43,637 nt of DNA from Aggregatibacter actinomycetemcomitans. GTDB lineage: Bacteria; Pseudomonadota; Gammaproteobacteria; Enterobacterales; Pasteurellaceae. The position numbers and the translations under genes are program-made. Of this stretch, positions 20,375 through 27,942 are shown one piece after another; the first letter of the stretch is position 1, and every line of letters begins with the position of its first letter. The notes beneath the pieces are model-generated. The model did no database searches, was not told where the DNA came from, and saw nothing but the letters and a program-made list of their open reading frames with translations. The DNA lies in assembly GCF_003130205.1 (NCBI RefSeq), contig NZ_NRDF01000015.1:1-43637 (forward strand), read 5' to 3'.

Positions 20375-20656
20375 GTGAAAACAGCCAAGATACTGTATAA
20401 TGTCTGTGGAAGTGATTCTATTATCAAAAGAACAGAAAGAGTTCATACTGATCTAAGTCGCCTTTACTGCATATGCAAAAATAAAGAATGTAATCATCGC
20501 TTTGTTATGTCAATGGAGTTTAGCCATTCAACGCGGGCAAGCGATCTAAAAAAAGATGAAATACTAAAAACACTTTTAGACCAGTTGCCCGAAACAAATA
20601 AACGGGAAATAATCCAATTTCTACAAGGTACTATGAATGAGCATAGCCGGACTTAA
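20375..20656 (+). CDS. Ogr/Delta-like zinc-finger protein, one metal Cys replaced
   Basis: 93 residues. The pattern VCGSDSIIKRTERVH, LSRLYCICKNKECNHRFVMSME and FSHSTRAS fits the Ogr/Delta family, small zinc-finger activators of late transcription in P2/P4-type phages. The family has four Cys in a CxxC...CxxxxC layout. Here the first pair reads YNVC, so the first Cys is Tyr, while the second pair (C..NKEC) is intact. A single TGT to TAT change would explain this. It starts with GTG at 20375 after AGAGGAG. Its 3' end overlaps the end of the convergent integrase gene by 26 bases. It is an orphan: no late phage genes remain. Confidence 0.65.
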   Translation: MKTAKILYNVCGSDSIIKRTERVHTDLSRLYCICKNKECNHRFVMSMEFSHSTRASDLKKDEILKTLLDQLPETNKREIIQFLQGTMNEHSRT

Positions 20657-21851
20657 TCGCCTCTATTTTGCATTGTTCTACATAATTTCCCCACGATTGC
20701 ATAATTTCTTGTCTTGATCGCCACTTTTTGGATTTATCATACGCCGCACGCACTTTTCCGCGGTTTTCATGCGATAAACAAAGCTCAATTGATTCCGATG
20801 AGAATATATCCAATTCATGAAGATAGGTGCTTGCAATTGAACGCAAGCCATGAGCGATCAATAACCCCTTAAAGCCCATTCGTTTTAACGCTACATTAGC
20901 CGCTTGGGTACTCATCGGTTTGTTATAAGGAGCGGAGTAAGTTGCAAAAATATACTTACGATTAAAAGTGTATTGCTTCATCTGTTCTAGTATGTGTAAC
21001 GCTTGAGTTGAAAGAGGAACACTGTGAGGACGTTTACCGCCCTTCATTCGCTCAGCAGGTATATGCAACGTTTTTGTTTTCCAATCAATATCCGTCCATT
21101 CCACCTGAACAGCCTCGGCAGGGCGCAAAATAGTTAATAATTGCCATTCAATTAAAAGTGCGGTCGGCTTCTGCACATTTGCGCTATTCAACACCCGGAA
21201 AAGTGCCGGCAATTCTTCCGGCTTTATAGTCGGCTGATTCTTTGATTGAATATAGTTAAATTCATCATGAACCTTCCGAAACGGATTTTTAATGATCAAT
21301 TCTTCATCTTCTGCTAACTGAAAAATCTGCCCTAAAGCAATATTTATCTTATACAGTGTATTAGAATTTTTTAAAGGCAAAAGCGTAGGTAAGAATGACT
21401 TTAAATTTGCTTCCGTAATCGGCATAGATGCCAAAGTAGGGAATAAATGCAATTCTACCCGCCTAAATGCCTCATTAATGGTCTCTGCCTTAAATTTCCC
21501 CTGTATTAAGCGTTTATCACGCCATAGCCGCGCTAAATCTGCAAAATTCATAACATCTTGAGGCGGTTTGTTTTGCTCACTGCGATAAATATTAGGGTCA
21601 ATATTACGCAATAGTAAACGGCGATATTCTTGCGCCATTTCTCGCGCATAAGAAAGGGATAAATCCAGATAACTTCCTAAACTGATTTTCTTATGTTTAC
21701 CTAAAAATTTATAAGAAAAATACCAAATTTTAGCCCCGTGGGTGAAAACTCGAATATACAAGCCTTTACCATCTGATTTTGTATATTCTTTATCCAATGG
21801 TTTAAGATTTTTTAGGGTGGTATCGGTTAAGGGTTTAACAATTTTGCTCAT
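20631..21851 (-). CDS. int: Tyrosine recombinase (P4-type integrase)
   Basis: Site-specific recombinase of 406 residues, the usual length. The N-terminal DUF4102-type arm-binding domain is about residues 1-90 (LTDTTLKNLKP, DGKGLYIRVFTHGAKIWYFSY). A core-binding region follows (about 100-200), then the catalytic domain. All expected catalytic residues are present: R243 in TILRPAEAV, Lys in RMKGGKRPHSVP (270/273), H334 and R337 in HGLRS, H361 in LSHENRG, and Y371 in RAAYDKS. It points away from tRNA-Ser, with its start about 215 bases from the tRNA 3' end, the standard placement for an element integrated in a tRNA gene. It contains an uptake sequence near 21160, so it has been resident for some time or was imported by uptake. 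Confidence 0.92.
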   Translation of the reverse strand: MSKIVKPLTDTTLKNLKPLDKEYTKSDGKGLYIRVFTHGAKIWYFSYKFLGKHKKISLGSYLDLSLSYAREMAQEYRRLLLRNIDPNIYRSEQNKPPQDVMNFADLARLWRDKRLIQGKFKAETINEAFRRVELHLFPTLASMPITEANLKSFLPTLLPLKNSNTLYKINIALGQIFQLAEDEELIIKNPFRKVHDEFNYIQSKNQPTIKPEELPALFRVLNSANVQKPTALLIEWQLLTILRPAEAVQVEWTDIDWKTKTLHIPAERMKGGKRPHSVPLSTQALHILEQMKQYTFNRKYIFATYSAPYNKPMSTQAANVALKRMGFKGLLIAHGLRSIASTYLHELDIFSSESIELCLSHENRGKVRAAYDKSKKWRSRQEIMQSWGNYVEQCKIEAIKSGYAHS

Positions 21852-21889
21852 AATCTTCTAACTAACTGATTTAATAGTGAATATCACCG

Positions 21890-21947
21890 TTTTAGATCCC
21901 ACCTAGAAGAATAAAAATTTTACTGGGTGTTAAACTGGGATCTAAAA
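21890..21947. repeat. 12-bp inverted repeat upstream of the integrase gene
   Basis: TTTTAGATCCCA (21890-21901) and TGGGATCTAAAA (21936-21947) are perfect complements 34 bases apart, just 39 bases upstream of the int start. The right copy sits inside the run CTGGGTGTTAAACTGGGATC. They could be operators for int autoregulation or arm-type recombinase sites. Confidence 0.6.
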
Positions 21948-22066
21948 AGTACGAATATAAGCAATCAAAAATGAATGATAATGAACAATAACAAATAGTA
22001 ATTTATTGAATTTATTAGTGTTTTTATCTAAAGATGAACGTTGGCGAACGTAAAAGAATTGATAAA

Positions 22067-22156
22067 TGGCGGTGAGAGGGGGATTCGAACCCCCGATGCA
22101 GTTTCCCACATACACGCTTTCCAGGCGTGCTCCTTCAACCACTCGGACATCTCACC
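22067..22156 (-). tRNA. tRNA-Ser (GGA)
   Basis: A 90-base class II tRNA with a long variable arm. On the minus strand acceptor GGTGAGA pairs with TCTCACC, the anticodon GGA lies in CTGGAAA, the T-loop is GGTTCGAATCC and CCA is encoded. The integrase gene begins on its 3' side, so this is the likely attachment gene. Confidence 0.96.
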
Positions 22157-22310
22157 GTGATTAGGACTTGCGCACTATAAGGATTTCATTGAGCCTCGTC
22201 AAGTATTTTTGCAATTTGTATGATTAGAAGATAAAAATTTTACCAACAATCGGGTAAAATTAGCGCGAGTTAAAGGGCTATTCCATTCACTCTCACATCT
22301 TATTTTCATT

Positions 22311-24065
22311 ATGCTAAAAAAATGGTTTCTTTCTAAAAATGTGTTCTTGGCGGTTAAACCTTTCAGCGCGCTAAAAGACAGTTTCCGTGCGGGCTACAGT
22401 TCCCGTCATTTGATCAAAGACATTATCGCCAGTCTTACCGTCGGGATTATCGCCATTCCGCTTTCTATGGCGTTGGCAATCGCCAGTGGCGTGCCACCGC
22501 AGCACGGGTTATATACAGCAATTGTGGCGGGGATTATCATCGCCCTTGCCGGCGGTTCCCGTTTTAATATTTCGGGGCCGACCGCCGCCTTTGTGGTGAT
22601 TTTATATCCCGTCACTCAACAATTCGGGCTAAGCGGATTATTGATGGCAACCCTGCTGTCGGGCATTATTTTGGTGTTAATGGCGCTTTTCCGTTTAGGG
22701 CGATTAATCGAATATATTCCGCTGCCGGTCACGCTCGGCTTTACATCGGGTATCGGCATTGTTATCGCCACCTTGCAAATCAAGGATTTTCTCGGTTTAG
22801 ACATTGCACAAATGCCGTCCCATTATCTTGAAAAAATACAAGTCATTTTGACCGCACTTCCAAGCATCAACTGGGCGGATACCGCCGTCGGCGTCGTCAC
22901 CCTGTTCGTCTTAACCCAATGGCACAAACTGCGCCTGCCGATTCCGGGGCACTTGCCTGCGGTGATTATCGCCACCTTATTATCTTTAGGGCTGACCCAT
23001 TTCGGCTTTTCCGTCGCCACCATCGGCTCACAATTTCAATATACATTATCCGACGGCAGCACCGGTTTTGGTATTCCCAGCATTCTACCGGAATTTGCTT
23101 TGCCGTGGAACATTCCCGATGCCCAAGGCAACCTGATTAACTGGAACTTCGACACCATTCAAAGTCTGCTTCCCGCCGCATTTTCCATGGCGGTATTAGG
23201 CGCCATTGAATCCTTATTGTGTGCGGTCGTGCTGGATAACATGACCGACACCAAACACCATTCCAATAATGAACTGTTGGCGCAAGGTTTAGGCAATATC
23301 GCCTCCCCGTTTTTCGGCGGTGTCACCGCCACCGCCGCCATCGCCCGTTCCGCAGTGAACGTAAAATCCGGTGCGGTCTCGCCGCTTTCCGGTGTGGTTC
23401 ATGCGTTATTGGTGCTTTTTGCCCTATTATTCTTCGCACCGGCACTTTCCTATTTGCCGTTATCTTCCATGGCGGCGTTATTATTGGTCGTCGCCTGGCA
23501 CATGGCGGATTTACCGCAAATCATTCAACTGATTCGCCGCTCAGGACGCAATGAAATCACGGTGTTATTGGTCTGTCTGGTGCTTACGGTGCTCTTTGAC
23601 ATGGTTATCGCCATCTCGGTAGGCGTCTTACTGGCAAGTTTATTATTTATCCGTACCATCGCCGAAATGACCAAATCCATCAGCATTGCCGTGCCGGAAG
23701 ATTTAGACGACGTATTAATTTACCGTATCAGCGGACCGCTCTTTTTCGCGGCGGCGGATAATCTCTTCGCCGACCTGCACGACAAAACCGTGCACACGGA
23801 TCACGAAATCAAACACATCGTTTTACAATGCGATGCCGTAACCGTGCTGGACACCGGGGGCATCCACGCCCTCACCCGTTTCGTGCAGCATATGCTTCCG
23901 CACCAACAACTTTATATGTGCAATATGCAATTCCAACCGCTGCGGACTATCGTTAAATCCGGTAGCCTGCCGGAAATCAAAAAAATCAACTTCGCCACCG
24001 ATTTGCCGGAAGCATTGAATAAAATTCGGGAGTTTGAGGGAATTGAGGTTAAGAGTGAGAGTTGA
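22311..24065 (+). CDS. SulP/SLC26-family anion transporter with STAS domain
   Basis: Inner-membrane anion transporter or exchanger of 584 residues. About residues 35-440 are a run of hydrophobic segments with the family signature ([20 protein letters not shown], then [13 protein letters not shown], and later [19 protein letters not shown]). A cytoplasmic STAS domain follows (about 460-565, ending near [13 protein letters not shown]). Bacterial members carry sulfate, bicarbonate or dicarboxylates; the substrate cannot be decided from sequence, and the cysZ copy elsewhere means sulfate is not required. It stands alone after tRNA-Ser. An uptake sequence is inside the gene at about 22850. Confidence 0.9.
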   Translation: MLKKWFLSKNVFLAVKPFSALKDSFRAGYSSRHLIKDIIASLTVGIIAIPLSMALAIASGVPPQHGLYTAIVAGIIIALAGGSRFNISGPTAAFVVILYPVTQQFGLSGLLMATLLSGIILVLMALFRLGRLIEYIPLPVTLGFTSGIGIVIATLQIKDFLGLDIAQMPSHYLEKIQVILTALPSINWADTAVGVVTLFVLTQWHKLRLPIPGHLPAVIIATLLSLGLTHFGFSVATIGSQFQYTLSDGSTGFGIPSILPEFALPWNIPDAQGNLINWNFDTIQSLLPAAFSMAVLGAIESLLCAVVLDNMTDTKHHSNNELLAQGLGNIASPFFGGVTATAAIARSAVNVKSGAVSPLSGVVHALLVLFALLFFAPALSYLPLSSMAALLLVVAWHMADLPQIIQLIRRSGRNEITVLLVCLVLTVLFDMVIAISVGVLLASLLFIRTIAEMTKSISIAVPEDLDDVLIYRISGPLFFAAADNLFADLHDKTVHTDHEIKHIVLQCDAVTVLDTGGIHALTRFVQHMLPHQQLYMCNMQFQPLRTIVKSGSLPEIKKINFATDLPEALNKIREFEGIEVKSES

Positions 24066-24109
24066 ATAATTCATTAAAACTAGCATACTTTTAATAAAAC
24101 ATATGTTTA

Positions 24110-24900
24110 TTTTTTCTCCGTTTTAACATCCTTGGGAAACGGTAAACAATAAGCACGCTTAAAATCAGAATACAATCTAACATTTTTTGCCTGCTCATAG
24201 ACTCATTCATAATCATACTAAAAACTATTGTCCAAATAGGCTCTAATAACATGATAATAGCTGCGTTATTAATATCACAATGCTTTTGCGTGACTGTTTG
24301 TAAAAATACTCACAGATTGGTAGCTATAAGAATACTACCGAAAAACCAAAACCAGGTATTTTCGGGAATAGGGAAATAGCATTTTTCAAAAATTAATGAG
24401 TAACTTCCAACTAAGAAACCAACAACACCTAATTGAATCGTAGTTAGAGATAAAGTCGGGATATTTTCAGAAAATTGATTATTTAAACAAAATATAAGGC
24501 TACAGAACATAAAGCAAGTAAAAAGAGTATATTATCATACGAAAAATGTAATCCCTCTCCTTCTTCATTTGAAAGCAAATATAAACCAGAAATTGCAAGT
24601 GGTAAAGAAAACCCAAAAATATATTTAGGCCGATATTGAAATAATATCTAGGATATCGCAGGCGTAATCAGCATTGCCAAGCTATGTAAAAAAGCACCTT
24701 CCCCCAAATAATCACTATGAGTTAAGTCTATAATCCATAAAAGCATATTTAAGATATAAGCAACTAACACTTACTGCCTTGACTATTTTGATATATTCTA
24801 ACTTTCGAATAATAATGTAGGAAAATAGTGAAAAAATAAGAAATACCAGTGTAAAAAGCAGCCTGATAAACTCATATAAGCGGTATACTTTCAGAAAAAA
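24110..24900 (-). pseudogene. EamA/DMT-family transporter, several frameshifts
   Basis: The 950 bases between the SulP gene and the PP2C-like gene hold pieces of a ten-helix drug/metabolite transporter on the minus strand, in changing frames. From N- to C-terminal: LLWIIDLTHSDYLGEGAFLH, then LFQYRPKYIFGFSLPLAISG and LYLLSNEEGEGLHFSYDN, then LGVVGFLVGSYSLIFEK and FWFFGSILIATNL, and last NNAAIIMLLEPIWTIVFSM. The order is that of an EamA protein, and the LEP.W..VFS motif is typical of its second repeat. Stops and frame changes make it non-functional. Substrate unknown. The flanks 24066-24109 and 24901-24983 show nothing further. Confidence 0.75.
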
Positions 24901-24983
24901 ACACCCTGAAGTAGTAATAAATTTTACAAAAGATAAAATTATCCCCCGAAATATTTACACATAAATAATCTATACATAGAAAT

Positions 24984-25007
24984 CTGTACTTACCTAATAA
25001 AGTACAG
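24984..25007 (-). terminator. Hairpin after the PP2C-like gene
   Basis: CTGTACTT (24984-24991) and AAGTACAG (25000-25007) are complementary around an 8-base loop, 11 bases past the stop. Only ATTTC follows on the minus strand, so it is a weak candidate for the end of the leftward uronate transcript. Confidence 0.45.
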
Positions 25008-25018
25008 CCCAAGAATTT

Positions 25019-25954
25019 TTATTTAGATTTATAAATTAAAACGACTCTATCATCAAAAGTATAATTCCCTTTTATAACACCTTTCGTCGATGGATTTTCA
25101 ATACGCAATGGATCTGACTGTAATTCAGATTTTAGTTGATTTTCATAGCCTTCAATCGCTGCTTCTTTAGGATAGGTTTCATATCCATCTGAAGATAATT
25201 CAATCACTTTTGGTTTTTTATCAAACTTCCAAGTTTTTAATTCATTTTCAGGAATAGTAAAGCCATCTATTGCCCAATATTGAAATGCTTTTGGCGCATT
25301 TGGGTTGTTTTGAAATTCTGATTGTCTTTGTAATAATGGCATAATATAGAAACGACCGAGGTCATTTTCTTCTATTTGTTCAGGTGTAAGCTTAAGATCT
25401 TTCAGAATTTTTACTCTTAACGCGCTATTTAAAACATCTACATATTTAGCTTCATCATTGTAATTCACGCCATCAATTCTGGCTTTTGAATCGCCAATTG
25501 CAACAAGTTCATTAGAATCTAAGTTATACCAAATTAAAGTTGCAGTTGGTCTAAACAATGGATTTTTCTCAAAATCTACATCTGAATTTTGGTTATAGAA
25601 CTCTTTGAATTTCTCATTAATTTTCTGTAAAACTACCTTTTTATCAGTATTAGGAGGCAACGATTGAAAAACATCTTGAATTATATCTCGGCTAACGCGT
25701 CCACCTTTTTTGCCATCATATTTCTTGCCTGATTTATCAGTAGCACCATCAAAAACTGCAAGATAATGATCATTAAAGAATAACCCATCTTCACAAATTT
25801 GATTATTTTTCTCACCTGGACCACCTTTCCCTTGAATAAAATAATCAATAGAGCCACTTTTAATCATACTTTGGACAGGTTTATCATAAGTCAGATTATC
25901 CTGTGCTAAAGTAACTAATGGTAGAAGTGGTAGAATAAACAATACTTTTTTCAT
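25019..25954 (-). CDS. Exported PP2C-like (PPM family) phosphatase domain protein
   Basis: 311 residues. Residues 1-17 are a signal peptide (MKKVLFILPLLPLVTLA, probable cleavage before QDN), so the protein is exported. The rest fits a PPM/PP2C phosphatase fold with the metal-site motifs in order: the acidic pair E55-D56 in NQICEDG, D69-G70 in LAVFDGATDKSG, GG at about 84-85, GDSKAR (154-159, compare GDSRA), SSDGYE (254-259, compare SDGLWD), and D301-D302 in TFDDRVVLIY (compare DNITVVV). It lacks the DGHGG His and has an insert of about 70 residues before the SDG motif. It begins 25 bases after uxuA behind an AAGGAGG site, so it should be cotranscribed with the uronate genes. PP2C domains are normally cytoplasmic in bacteria. 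Fold assignment is good; activity and target unknown. Confidence 0.7.
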   Translation of the reverse strand: MKKVLFILPLLPLVTLAQDNLTYDKPVQSMIKSGSIDYFIQGKGGPGEKNNQICEDGLFFNDHYLAVFDGATDKSGKKYDGKKGGRVSRDIIQDVFQSLPPNTDKKVVLQKINEKFKEFYNQNSDVDFEKNPLFRPTATLIWYNLDSNELVAIGDSKARIDGVNYNDEAKYVDVLNSALRVKILKDLKLTPEQIEENDLGRFYIMPLLQRQSEFQNNPNAPKAFQYWAIDGFTIPENELKTWKFDKKPKVIELSSDGYETYPKEAAIEGYENQLKSELQSDPLRIENPSTKGVIKGNYTFDDRVVLIYKSK

Positions 25955-25979
25955 AGTTTCCTCCTTGATAGAAACAATG

Positions 25980-27151
25980 TTATTTATTGAAATACATTTT
26001 TTTTAATGCCGCTTCCAAACCACGAAATTCAGCTAAGCCTTTTAATCGGCCAATAGCAGAGTAGCCTGGATTGGTTTTTTTATGTAAATCATCTAACATT
26101 TGATGACCATGATCCGGACGCATTGGGATTAAACGTGTTTCTCCCTTGTCTAATCGGCGATACTCTTCGGTTAATAAGGCTTTCACTACGTTAAACATAT
26201 CTACATCGCCCTCTAGATGAGCTGCTTCGTGGAAGCTTAAAGGATTGTCTTCATGTTGGGTTGAGCGCAAGTGAGCAAAGTATATACGGTTTGCAAATTG
26301 TTCGGTCATTTTCACCAAATCATTATCAGAACGGACACCATAAGAGCCGGTACACATTGTAAAGCCATTAGCCGGTAATGGTTGGGTTTCTACAAACCAT
26401 TGCATATCGTCAATAGTTGAAACAATGCGCGGTAAGCCTAAGATTGGACGCGGTGGATCGCCATTCTAATGCCGACTTCTTGCGCAACAGGGACAATTTC
26501 ATTTAAAAAATGAGCCAAATGCGTACGAAATTTTTCTGGCGAAATATCTTTGTAACGATCTAATTGACCTTGAAATTCATCTAAGGTGTAGCCTTCCTCT
26601 GTCCCAGGCAGCCCGGCAATAATATTACGAGTGAGCTGTTGAATATCTTGTTCAGTCATTTTTTCGTAATAGACTTTTGCCGCTGCGATTTCATCTTTGG
26701 TGTAAGTTTGTTCTGCGCTCGGGCGTTTTAAAATATGAAGCTCAAAGGCAGCAAAAGCGATCTGATCAAAACGCAATGCTTTAGAACCGTCCGGTAATTC
26801 ATAGGCCAAATCTGTTCTTGTCCAGTCCAAAACCGGCATAAAGTTATAGCAAACCGTATCAATACCACATTGTGCTAAATTGCGTAATGTTTGTTTATAG
26901 TTATCAATCCATTTTTGATAATTACCTGTTTGGGTTTTAATTTCTTCATGAACCGGTACGCTTTCAACCACCGACCATGTTAAGCTGGCATTTTCTACTT
27001 CTTTTTTGCGTTTTTCGATTTCTTCAATACTCCAAATTTCACCATTTGGAATATGATGAAGTGCAGTCACAATACTGGTTGCCCCGGCTTGTCGAATATC
27101 TGATAAAGAAACAGGATCTTTAGGACCGTACCAACGCCATGCTTGTTCCAT
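25980..27151 (-). pseudogene. uxuA: Mannonate dehydratase, frameshifted by a small deletion
   Basis: UxuA dehydrates D-mannonate to 2-keto-3-deoxygluconate. The first 237 residues ([20 protein letters not shown] ... VGIRMAIH) are intact, then the frame changes and stops. The rest resumes in another frame as [16 protein letters not shown], then [15 protein letters not shown] and runs to the normal C-terminus (ALKKMYFNK). The lost piece is PDDP of the conserved HPDDPPRP motif next to the active-site His. Adding 13 bases restores exactly 394 codons, the family length. The deletion lies where the intact sequence should carry two copies of GATCCACC. It sits between uxuR and the PP2C-like gene. Confidence 0.88.
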
Positions 27152-27171
27152 TTTTTAACTCCTATTTATTT

Positions 27172-27927
27172 CTAACGTTCTACAACAATTGGACTCATAT
27201 TAAACAAATAACCATCAAAATTAGGATCATCCACATCAGATAATTCAAAAAGTTTTTGTTTAACATTTTCTAAGTGTTGCCACATTGCTTTCTTGGCCAT
27301 TGCAGGATCTTTTCTCTGTAAGGCCGTAATAATATTCTCATGATCTTGCAACCAAAGATGTCTATGACTTTGATTTGGAATATGAAGATGAAGCCCTTTC
27401 CACATTTGGCTGTTTACGCGAAGATCCCATAATGCTTTTTGCATTTGCACGATCACTTCATTTTGCGTAATTTCCGCGATAGTGCGGTGAAAATCTTCAT
27501 CAGCAACGTAATCTTCGTCACCTTGCTCAAGTGTTGCCCGTTCTGTCGCTAAAATATCTTTTAGTTTCGTAATGTCAGCCCTTGTTGCTTGTAATGCAGC
27601 AAATTCAGCTATACTGCTTTCCAATAATTGACGCGCTTGCAGTAATTCAAATGGCCCGACATCTACCTTATCTAGCAAATCATCGTTACTTGCAGATCGT
27701 TGCGGTAATGCTATCACATACACACCAGAACCTTTTCGCACTTCAACAAGGTTCTCGATTTCAAGCATGATTAATGCTTCTCTAATGACAGTACGACTGA
27801 CATTAAAATATTCGGCCAAATCACGCTCAGCAGGTAACTTATCACCTACTTTATATTGATGATTAGCGAGTTGTTCTTTTAATTCATTTCCTATTTTTTT
27901 GTAGGATCGTAAGTCATCTAAGTTCAT
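27172..27927 (-). CDS. uxuR: GntR/FadR-family repressor of hexuronate genes
   Basis: 251-residue transcription factor. An N-terminal winged helix-turn-helix (about 8-75) includes VGDKLPAERDLAEYFNVSR and TVIREALIMLEIENLVEVRKG in part (TVIREALIMLE, then GSGVYVI). A C-terminal FCD ligand-binding domain follows (about 100-235), with the metal-binding pattern DEDFHRTIAEITQN and later SHRHLWLQDHENIITAL. Position between uxuA and the GH31 gene supports the UxuR/ExuR role: repression relieved by fructuronate or a related uronate. A palindrome of the UxuR type (TTGGTAAACCAA core) stands in the divergent dctQ-dctP promoter region. Symbol assigned from context. Confidence 0.85.
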   Translation of the reverse strand: MNLDDLRSYKKIGNELKEQLANHQYKVGDKLPAERDLAEYFNVSRTVIREALIMLEIENLVEVRKGSGVYVIALPQRSASNDDLLDKVDVGPFELLQARQLLESSIAEFAALQATRADITKLKDILATERATLEQGDEDYVADEDFHRTIAEITQNEVIVQMQKALWDLRVNSQMWKGLHLHIPNQSHRHLWLQDHENIITALQRKDPAMAKKAMWQHLENVKQKLFELSDVDDPNFDGYLFNMSPIVVER

Positions 27928-27942
27928 AAGTTTTTCCTAAAT

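Noticed and set aside
20631-21851. Active prophage
   Set aside because: Only the integrase and an Ogr-like gene are present; no replication, packaging or structural genes.
25980-27151. Two separate proteins of 141 and 237 residues at the uxuA position
   Set aside because: They are consecutive parts of one mannonate dehydratase; the join at the HPDDPP motif shows a frameshift, not two genes.
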